Positions 1-5,121 of a stretch of 5,121 nt of DNA are shown here, one piece after another. The translations under genes were made by a program, and so were the position numbers. The notes below the pieces were generated by a model. It made no database searches, was not told the DNA's origin, and worked only from the letters and a program-made list of their open reading frames with translations. This DNA is from Phycisphaerales bacterium (GTDB lineage: Bacteria; Planctomycetota; Phycisphaerae; Phycisphaerales; SM1A02): the NCBI GenBank assembly GCA_007127615.1, contig SKZB01000433.1, forward strand, positions 1-5,121, given 5' to 3'. Position 1 is the first letter of the stretch, and each line of letters begins with the position of its first letter.

Positions 1-899
1 CCGTCGTAGCCGGCGTGGTTGAGCAGACGGAGAATCGCTTCGAAATCGATCCGGCCGCGGCCGGGAGAGCGGAAGTCCCACGCGCGGGCGGGGTCGCCGA
101 ACTCGGTGTGGCCGCCGAAGACGCCGGCCGCGACCGGTCTGTCCGACCACCAGACATCCTTGACGTGCATGTGCGCGATGCGGTCCGCGAAGGCATGGAT
201 GAAGCCGAGGTAGTCAACGCCCTGGTAGGCGAGGTGCGAGGGATCGTAGTTGAAGCGGAACCGCGGATGATGATCGATCGCTTCCAGAGCGCGCTGCGTG
301 GAGACCAGGTCGAAGGCGATCTCGGTCGGATGCACTTCCAGGGCGAAGGAGATCTCGTGATCCTCGAACGAATCGAGAATCGGCGTCCAGCGCCGGCTGA
401 AATCCTCAAACCCGGCTTCGATCACTTCCGCAGGAACCGGCGGGAAGGGATAGAGCAGGTGCCAGATGGAGGATCCGGTAAAGCCGTTGACGACGGCCGG
501 GTGGCCAGAGTCCGGACCGCAGTCAAAGAACCGCCGCGCCGCCGCCGCCGTGTCGACCATCTCCTGCGCGGCCCGCTGCCGGACGCCTTCGGGATCGCCG
601 TCTTTCCAGACATGTCCGGGCACCAGGGACTGGTGTCTCGCATCGATCAGATCACACACGGCCTGACCGACCAGGTGGTTGCTGATCGCGCCGCACGAGA
701 GGTTGTGCCGGGAGAGCAGTTCCCACTTTCGCTTGCAGTAGTCATCATCCGCCAGGGCCTGCTGCACATTGAAGTGATCGCCCCAGCAGCAGAGTTCGAG
801 GCCGTCGTAGCCGAAGGAGGCGGCCTTGGCGGCCATGGTCTCCAGCGGAAGGTCGGCCCACTGGCCGGTGAAGAGCGTTATGGGGCGATGGGTACTCAT
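1..899 (-). CDS. Sugar phosphate isomerase/epimerase-like TIM-barrel protein (partial, C-terminus beyond window)
   Basis: The minus-strand frame is open from an ATG at 897-899 to the left window edge, giving 299 codons without a stop. The protein belongs to the xylose isomerase-like / AP endonuclease family 2 TIM barrels, which usually bind a divalent metal and isomerise or epimerise sugars in the cytoplasm. Visible landmarks are an N-terminal strand with FTGQWADLP (10-18), [14 protein letters not shown] (30-43), ALEVHP (186-191), [12 protein letters not shown] (216-227) and HMHVKDVWW (243-251). E188, D219, H222 and H245 fit the usual metal and substrate ligands. The last ligand, normally a Glu near the C-terminus, would lie outside the window; I estimate a few tens of residues are missing. 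The ATG lies 7 bases after the stop of the oxidoreductase gene, with no good Shine-Dalgarno, so translational coupling is likely. Exact substrate is unknown. Confidence 0.9.
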   Translation of the reverse strand, partial: MSTHRPITLFTGQWADLPLETMAAKAASFGYDGLELCCWGDHFNVQQALADDDYCKRKWELLSRHNLSCGAISNHLVGQAVCDLIDARHQSLVPGHVWKDGDPEGVRQRAAQEMVDTAAAARRFFDCGPDSGHPAVVNGFTGSSIWHLLYPFPPVPAEVIEAGFEDFSRRWTPILDSFEDHEISFALEVHPTEIAFDLVSTQRALEAIDHHPRFRFNYDPSHLAYQGVDYLGFIHAFADRIAHMHVKDVWWSDRPVAAGVFGGHTEFGDPARAWDFRSPGRGRIDFEAILRLLNHAGYD

Positions 900-906
900 G
901 AGTCGA

Positions 907-2064
907 TCACGATACTTCATCAAGTGAGATTGCGCAGCGGCTTTCCGCGGAGATCAGCGCCGCTTCGAGGACGCGCTGTGTCTCGTAGGCATCGGCAAAG
1001 TCCGGGAGCGGCACCTCCGGCGCCTGGCCGCCGAGCGTGCGCAGGATGTCGGCCGCCATGTTCACGAAGCCGTGCTCGTAACCGAGCAGGTGCGCATCCG
1101 GCCACCAGTTCTCCACGTAGGGGTGCGCGCCGGCATGGGTACACATGATCCGGCGCCACCCGTCGGTCCGGGGCTTGTCCGCCGCGTCGTAGAACCACAA
1201 GACGTTCATATCCTCGAACGAGAAGCGGATCGCTCCGCGCTCACCGTTGATCTCGATGGTGTTGTCGTTGAGCCGCCCGGTGGCGAGTCGTGAGGCTTCA
1301 AAGCTGGCGACCGCGCCGCCGCTCATGGTGCTGAGAAAATTGACGCAGTCATCGACATCGCTGCGATGCTCACTGCCGTCCTCGCCCGTGCGTTCGGTGA
1401 TGAACGTGCGCGCGACGGCCCCGTGCACCTCGGTGACTTCCTCCCCGGTCATGAACCGGGCGAGGTCGACGATGTGCGCATTGAGGTCGCCGTGGGCGCC
1501 GCTGCCGGCCCGCGACCGGTCGAAGCGCCAGACCATCGGCGTGTCGGGCCCGCCCCAGCTCTGCAGGTAACGCGCGCGGACGTGATACAGCCGGCCGAGC
1601 GCGCCCTCTGCGATCAGCCGGTGCGCGAACGCCGCCGCGGGACAGCGTCGGTAATTGAACCAGACGAAGCTGCGCGCGTCCGATGCGGCCGCCGCATCGC
1701 GCATCATCCTCGCTTCTTCCAGATTTCGCGCCAGCGGTTTCTCGCATGCGACGTGCTTGTGCGCTTCCAGCATCGCGATCGCGTGCTCCGCATGCAGATC
1801 GTTCGGCGTCGCGATATCGACGAGATCGATCTCCCGGTCCTGCGCGATCTCCCGCCAGTTCACCGTCCACTTCCGCCATTGCCACGTCCGCGCGAACTCG
1901 GCCAGGCTGGCGGCATCCCGGCCCGCGATCGTATGGAGCACCGGAGTCGCCGGAAGCCGGAAGAATTTCGGCGCCTGCGACCAGGCATTGCTATGAGCCC
2001 GGCCCATGAACTTCTGGCCGAGCAGCGCGACCCGGACCGTTTCCTTCTCCCTGTTTTCATGCAT
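907..2064 (-). CDS. Gfo/Idh/MocA family NAD(P)-dependent oxidoreductase
   Basis: A complete 385-residue protein of normal length for the Gfo/Idh/MocA family, which oxidises or reduces sugars and cyclitols with NAD(P). An N-terminal Rossmann fold begins [19 protein letters not shown] (10-28). Its glycine motif is the GxxxMG variant, not the textbook GxGxx[13 protein letters not shown] (84-95) and CEKPLARN (107-114) follow; the EKP lysine, K109, is the family's conserved catalytic-region residue. The C-terminal alpha/beta domain has [17 protein letters not shown] (189-205) with the conserved D193 and H197. No signal peptide or Tat motif is seen, so it is probably cytoplasmic. The frame stays open upstream to 2199, but I chose ATG 2062-2064 because the Rossmann strand starts ten residues later and the longer form would overlap the divergent gene's start. 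No clear Shine-Dalgarno precedes it. It is first in a two-gene operon with the TIM barrel. The substrate cannot be assigned. Confidence 0.93.
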   Translation of the reverse strand: MHENREKETVRVALLGQKFMGRAHSNAWSQAPKFFRLPATPVLHTIAGRDAASLAEFARTWQWRKWTVNWREIAQDREIDLVDIATPNDLHAEHAIAMLEAHKHVACEKPLARNLEEARMMRDAAAASDARSFVWFNYRRCPAAAFAHRLIAEGALGRLYHVRARYLQSWGGPDTPMVWRFDRSRAGSGAHGDLNAHIVDLARFMTGEEVTEVHGAVARTFITERTGEDGSEHRSDVDDCVNFLSTMSGGAVASFEASRLATGRLNDNTIEINGERGAIRFSFEDMNVLWFYDAADKPRTDGWRRIMCTHAGAHPYVENWWPDAHLLGYEHGFVNMAADILRTLGGQAPEVPLPDFADAYETQRVLEAALISAESRCAISLDEVS

Positions 2065-2126
2065 GGAACGGGTATAGTAGCGGCACTGAAGGCGTCCGGG
2101 GTACCGAACGAAAGGAGCGGACCGCG
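2065..2126. promoter_or_regulatory. Divergent intergenic promoter region
   Basis: These 62 bases separate the start codons of the minus-strand oxidoreductase and the plus-strand ThuA-DUF1080 gene, so promoters for both should lie here or just inside the coding ends. On the plus strand TATAGT at 2073-2078 matches the sigma-70 -10 consensus at five of six positions and would give a leader of roughly 40 bases. No convincing -35 box lies upstream. On the minus strand the overlapping TACTAT (complement of 2074-2079) is a weaker -10-like box only about 10 bases from the oxidoreductase ATG, which would mean a nearly leaderless transcript. No clear operator palindrome is visible. The shared location suggests co-regulation, which is an inference. 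Confidence 0.4.
2111..2117 (+). promoter_or_regulatory. Shine-Dalgarno site of the ThuA-DUF1080 gene
   Basis: AAAGGAG sits 9 bases before the ATG at 2127-2129. It is the only strong ribosome-binding site in the window and fixes the start of the plus-strand gene. Confidence 0.75.
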
Positions 2127-3533
2127 ATGACCGAGCTGACCACAGGCGTGACCAAAGGACTGTTCGTGATGCTCGCGCCACTCGCGACGATTGTCGCATT
2201 CATCGGGCTCTTCCCCGGCCCATCTTCCGGCCATTGTGATGAGCCGCCTCCGGCCGGTGAAGAAACGTCCGAGCCATCCCGCGTGCTCGTTCTGATCGGA
2301 GGCGGCTACCACGACTTTACCCGGAACACCGCTGCGCTCGCCGAGGGAATCGAGGCCCTGGATGGAGACCGCTTCGACCTTCACATCGTCGGCATGGGCG
2401 GAACCGACGTCGAACCGGAGCGGTTGCGTCACACGATCGACTTCTCCCGGGCCAATCTCTTTGAACCGTACGACGTCATCGTCGCCCATCACCAGGGCAC
2501 CTTTGATGAGTTCACCGAGGAGGTGAAATCACAACTGCTGAGTTTCATCCGTCGTGGCGGCGGCTACGTGGCGATCCACAGCGCCGCCGATTCGCACCAC
2601 GGCTGGGACGCCTACGACCACATGCTCGGCGGGCGGTTTGAGTCGCACCCGCCCTTCGGCGAGATCTCCGTGCGGGTCGAGGTGAGCGATCACGCGATCA
2701 CGCGCGACCTGCCGCCGGAGTGGACGCTGCGCGATGAGTTCTATCACCTCACCGGCGTCGATGAACAGAAGATGCTCGTACTCATGCGCGGCCGGAGCCC
2801 CGGCGACCCCGAGGATGCGCCGCAACGACCGGTCACCTGGGAGAGGCAGTACGGTTCCGGGCGCGTCTTCTATACCATCCTCGGCCACGGCATCGAGACC
2901 CATACCGAACCGCGCTTTCACCGGCTCATTCAGAGCGCGATTGCCTGGGCGGCCGAGGCACCGGAACCGGACGACGAGGGAAGTTACGAACTCTTTGACG
3001 GCCGCAGCCTCGACGGCTGGTCGATGACCGGGCCGGGAGAGTTCACCATCGAGAATCCCGGCGACGACGGCGTGCTGCTTGCCACCGGCGGGATGGGCAT
3101 GCTGTGGTACCACGAGCGGCGCTTTGGGGATTTCGAGCTCACGATCGACTGGAAGGCCGAGGCGCCGGAGGACAACTCCGGCGTCTTCGTCCGCTTCCCC
3201 GAGCCGCCCGACTCGCCGTGGGATGCCGTGCACCGGGGACATGAGATTCAGATTCTCGATGCCGCCGAAGGCAAGCAGATGACCGGCGCGATCTACAACC
3301 ACGCCCCGGCGACGAAACTCGCGTCCCATCCGGCGGGTCAGTGGAATACCTTCGTTATCACGGTGGAGGGTGATTCGTACACGGTCGTCCTCAACGGAGA
3401 GACGGTCTGCTCCTGGACCGGCCCGGCGGATCGACACGGGCGCGAAGGGTACGTCGGACTGCAGAATCACAGTTCACCGGTGCGGTTCCGGAATGTCCGC
3501 GTCCGGCCGCTCGGGGAGGGACGGGTGAAGTGA
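2127..3533 (+). CDS. Exported ThuA-domain / DUF1080 (3-keto-disaccharide hydrolase-type) fusion protein
   Basis: A complete 468-residue protein with two carbohydrate-linked domains. Residues 1-35 look like a Sec signal peptide: a short N-region with K10, then a hydrophobic stretch LFVMLAPLATIVAFIGLF (12-29). C37 is not in a proper lipobox (SSGHC), so it is probably not a lipoprotein. A ThuA-like, glutamine-amidotransferase-fold domain spans about 51-277: VLVLIGGGYHDF (53-64), YDVIVAHHQGTF (115-126), RRGGGYVAIHSAADSHHGW (142-160), PVTWERQYGSGRVFYTILGH (235-254). A DUF1080 concanavalin-like domain spans about 287-462: YELFDGRSLDGW (287-298), DNSGVFVRF (349-357), GHEIQILDA (371-379), GYVGLQNHSSPVRFRNVRVR (441-460). 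DUF1080 members have been described as acting on 3-keto-glycosides; ThuA takes its name from trehalose utilisation, and its chemistry is poorly known. The protein likely acts outside the cytoplasmic membrane. It is divergent from the oxidoreductase/TIM-barrel operon, consistent with a shared sugar pathway. Exact substrate is unknown. Confidence 0.93.
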   Translation: MTELTTGVTKGLFVMLAPLATIVAFIGLFPGPSSGHCDEPPPAGEETSEPSRVLVLIGGGYHDFTRNTAALAEGIEALDGDRFDLHIVGMGGTDVEPERLRHTIDFSRANLFEPYDVIVAHHQGTFDEFTEEVKSQLLSFIRRGGGYVAIHSAADSHHGWDAYDHMLGGRFESHPPFGEISVRVEVSDHAITRDLPPEWTLRDEFYHLTGVDEQKMLVLMRGRSPGDPEDAPQRPVTWERQYGSGRVFYTILGHGIETHTEPRFHRLIQSAIAWAAEAPEPDDEGSYELFDGRSLDGWSMTGPGEFTIENPGDDGVLLATGGMGMLWYHERRFGDFELTIDWKAEAPEDNSGVFVRFPEPPDSPWDAVHRGHEIQILDAAEGKQMTGAIYNHAPATKLASHPAGQWNTFVITVEGDSYTVVLNGETVCSWTGPADRHGREGYVGLQNHSSPVRFRNVRVRPLGEGRVK

Positions 3534-3542
3534 CGGAGGAGA

Positions 3543-3574
3543 GGCACGGAGGCACGGAGGCACCGAGGCACGGA
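3543..3574 (+). repeat. Tandem octamer repeat, (GGCACGGA)x4
   Basis: Four head-to-tail 8-bp units begin 10 bases after the ThuA-DUF1080 stop: 3543-3550, 3551-3558 and 3567-3574 are GGCACGGA, and 3559-3566 differs by one base (GGCACCGA). Flanking bases 3534-3542 (CGGAGGAGA) and 3575-3580 are similarly purine-rich and may be degenerate units. Similar GGCACGGA / GGCACAGA runs are, from general knowledge, a common intergenic element in planctomycete-like and other environmental genomes. Their function is not known to me. The unit length is not a multiple of three and the run lies outside every credible gene. Confidence 0.85.
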
Positions 3575-3664
3575 GGGGAGCATCAAGGCGTCCGGGGCGG
3601 GATGCCACTTCCAGCGCGCGCAGCGAGTCGGCATTGGGGGCGAAGACTCGGAGGACGCGTCGTT

Positions 3665-3691
3665 CTGCTCCCCGCTTTACAGCAGGAGCAG
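3665..3691. terminator. Weak hairpin between convergent genes, possible bidirectional terminator
   Basis: CTGCTCC (3665-3671) pairs perfectly with GGAGCAG (3685-3691) around a 13-base loop. It lies in the spacer where the plus-strand ThuA-DUF1080 gene and the minus-strand PaaN gene converge, so a terminator is expected nearby. The stem is only 7 bp, the loop is large and there is no T-run on either side, so this could equally be chance or Rho-dependent termination. The rest of the spacer shows nothing else I can assign. Confidence 0.25.
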
Positions 3692-3747
3692 CGCGTGGAA
3701 CGTCTCCCGCGCGGTCGGTCGCCAGCAGGTGGTCACTCGGCGGCGCC

Positions 3748-5121
3748 TCACGACTTCGCGCCGGCGACCTCCCGGGACGGCTCCGCCGCCGCGGACTCCA
3801 TCGGGACGGGAATGCGGCTCTGGATACACGCAAACCGGTTCGCGACGAAAGCGCCGTCCGTGAGCGTCGCGTTGCCGGCGGGATTGAGACCCGACACGTG
3901 GAAGTCGCTGAACGCCGCGGACTGGTTGACGAAGATGTGCCCCGTCAGGTTGCACGAAACCGGCACCCCGGCGGTGGTCATCGCGCGCACCGTCCGGTCG
4001 AGCACCGCTTCATCCGTCGAATACACGCCGCAGGTGATCGCACCGAGACAGATCGCGCTCGACCGCGCGAGTTCAATCGACTGCTCGGTGGAATCGGTCG
4101 CGACGAGATAGATGATCGGGCCGAACATCTCGCGCATGTAGAGGTCTTTCTGCGCGGCATCGACCTTGAGAACAACCGGCGAATGCTGACGGGCGTCCTT
4201 GAACATTTCGTTCTCGACGCGGCCGGAATCGCGCAGGATCTCTCCGCCGTCCTTCTTCGCCTGCGCAATGCGTTCGACCGTGGCGGGGTTCTGGATCGCG
4301 CCGAGGACTTCGACCGCGCGTTTCGGTTCGCCGAGGAACCAGTCCACCGCCTTGACGAAGGCGGCGGCGACCTCATCGAAGCCCAGACGCTCACCGCCCA
4401 CCTCGATACCGTCCCGGGGAATGTAGATGTTCTGACTGGTCGTGCACATCTGGCCGGAATAGAGCGAAACGGTGAAGGCGAGGTTGCCGGTGACGGCCTT
4501 GAGATCCTGGACCGAGTCGATGATGAGCGAGTTGACGCCCGCCTTTTCGGTGAAGACGACGGCCTGTTTGGCGTTCTGTTCAATCCACTCGCCGAAATCA
4601 CTCGAACCGGTGTAGTCGATGATCTTGACATCGAAGTTCGTGCAGAGTTCCTTCGTGATCGGCGCATCCGCGGCGTCGGCGAGAAGCAGCGCGAGGTTGG
4701 GATCGAAGTCGTTCTCCGCCAGAACTTCGCGGATGACATCGACGGTGATCGCCAGCGGCAGAACCGCGCCGGGGTGCGGCTTCACGATGGTGGCGTTGCC
4801 GGTGGCGAGGTTGGCGAAGATCGCGCCGTAGCTGTTCCACGTCGGGAAAGTGGAGCAGGCGATGACCGCCCCGATACCGCGCGGCACGATGTGGAAGGTT
4901 TTCTTCAGATTGACGTAATCGGTCTTGCTGACCTGCTTGGTCCACGTACCGTCGCGCGTGTGGCGGTTCATCTCCTGCCAGGCGTAGGCGACGCCTTCGA
5001 GACCGCGATCCTGCGCGTGCGGCCCGCCGGCCTGGAAAGCCATCATGAACCCCTGCCCGGTCGTGTGCATCACGGCGTTGCCGAGTTCGAAACTGCGCTG
5101 GTTGAGCCGTTTGAGAATTTC
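3748..5121 (-). CDS. paaN: PaaN-type aldehyde dehydrogenase (partial, N-terminus beyond window)
   Basis: The minus-strand frame is open from the right window edge to a TGA at 3748-3750, showing 457 C-terminal residues. The GTG at 5071-5073 inside it is not a start: coding continues upstream with KRLNQRSFELGNAVMHTTGQ (4-23), characteristic of the PaaN (phenylacetic acid degradation) group of the NAD(P)-dependent aldehyde dehydrogenase superfamily. Counting from the edge, active-site residues are N96 in TFPTWNSYG, K114 in TIVKPHP, the general-base candidate E192 in VFTEKAGVN, nucleophile C226 in SGQMCTTSQN, and E331 in REMFGPII. The 34-residue spacing from E192 to C226 equals that of classical aldehyde dehydrogenases (E268 and C302 of ALDH2). 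The protein ends about 20 residues after the conserved GAFVANRF segment with no MaoC hydratase domain, unlike the bifunctional PaaZ. The expected role is oxidation of an aldehyde intermediate of phenylacetate or a related aromatic; no other paa gene is in view, so the substrate is uncertain. Confidence 0.92.
   Translation of the reverse strand, partial: EILKRLNQRSFELGNAVMHTTGQGFMMAFQAGGPHAQDRGLEGVAYAWQEMNRHTRDGTWTKQVSKTDYVNLKKTFHIVPRGIGAVIACSTFPTWNSYGAIFANLATGNATIVKPHPGAVLPLAITVDVIREVLAENDFDPNLALLLADAADAPITKELCTNFDVKIIDYTGSSDFGEWIEQNAKQAVVFTEKAGVNSLIIDSVQDLKAVTGNLAFTVSLYSGQMCTTSQNIYIPRDGIEVGGERLGFDEVAAAFVKAVDWFLGEPKRAVEVLGAIQNPATVERIAQAKKDGGEILRDSGRVENEMFKDARQHSPVVLKVDAAQKDLYMREMFGPIIYLVATDSTEQSIELARSSAICLGAITCGVYSTDEAVLDRTVRAMTTAGVPVSCNLTGHIFVNQSAAFSDFHVSGLNPAGNATLTDGAFVANRFACIQSRIPVPMESAAAEPSREVAGAKS

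Noticed and set aside
538..552. GCC triplet run
   Set aside because: It lies inside the TIM-barrel gene and simply encodes a short alanine stretch (residues 118-121) of a helix. It is too short to count as a repeat element.
15..1148. Long plus-strand open frame of 377 codons
   Set aside because: It lies antisense to the TIM-barrel gene and the end of the oxidoreductase gene, both with clear family motifs. Its translation is Arg/Gly/Val-rich with no recognisable domain, as expected for the shadow of a GC-rich gene.
2065..2199. N-terminal extension of the oxidoreductase to 2199
   Set aside because: The extra 45 residues are Arg/Ser-rich with no family similarity, run across the divergent promoter region and overlap the start and signal-peptide codons of the plus-strand gene.
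2529..3470. Minus-strand open frame of 313 codons opposite the ThuA-DUF1080 gene
   Set aside because: It is fully antisense to a gene with two recognisable domains, has no motif of its own and is explained by GC-rich codon bias.
3474..3833. Minus-strand open frame of 119 codons across the convergent spacer
   Set aside because: It overlaps the ends of both flanking genes. Its C-terminal part is a translation of the octamer array (repeated Arg-Ala-Ser-Pro-Pro-type peptides), a known kind of spurious prediction.
3530..4111. Plus-strand open frame of 193 codons starting at the ThuA-DUF1080 stop (ATGA-like overlap)
   Set aside because: The start region is the octamer repeat and most of the frame is antisense to the PaaN-type gene. 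No domain is visible and there is no codon pattern of its own.

Overview
The window is GC-rich and densely coded. It holds four protein genes, two of them cut by the window edges, and shows no RNA genes, insertion sequences or CRISPR. The mix of genes resembles Planctomycetota or a related environmental lineage: a secreted ThuA-DUF1080 fusion, a Gfo/Idh/MocA oxidoreductase paired with a xylose-isomerase-like TIM barrel, and an intergenic run of the octamer GGCACGGA. This is an inference from gene content, not a marker-based assignment.

Left half (1-2064, minus strand): a two-gene operon. A complete Gfo/Idh/MocA NAD(P)-dependent sugar oxidoreductase (907-2064) comes first. Seven bases after its stop begins a sugar phosphate isomerase/epimerase-type TIM barrel (start at 899), which runs off the left edge.

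Middle (2065-3533): a 62-bp divergent intergenic region carries a -10-like box and a clear Shine-Dalgarno. It leads into a plus-strand gene (2127-3533) for an exported protein joining a ThuA-like domain to a DUF1080 (3-keto-disaccharide hydrolase-type) domain. The three genes look like one carbohydrate-processing locus: an exported glycoside-acting protein and cytoplasmic enzymes that oxidise or reduce and isomerise the sugar. The keto-sugar route is a hypothesis from family membership; the substrate cannot be read from the sequence.

Right part (3534-5121): a 214-bp convergent intergenic spacer holds four tandem octamers and a weak hairpin. Beyond it, on the minus strand, is the C-terminal 457 residues of a PaaN-type aldehyde dehydrogenase (phenylacetate-degradation family). 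It retains the aldehyde dehydrogenase active-site residues and has no MaoC hydratase domain after them. Its 5' end lies outside the window and it is probably functionally separate from the sugar locus.

The window is mostly ordinary. I see no convincing new system. The items most worth a second look are the sugar locus as a possible keto-glycoside pathway and the octamer repeat.
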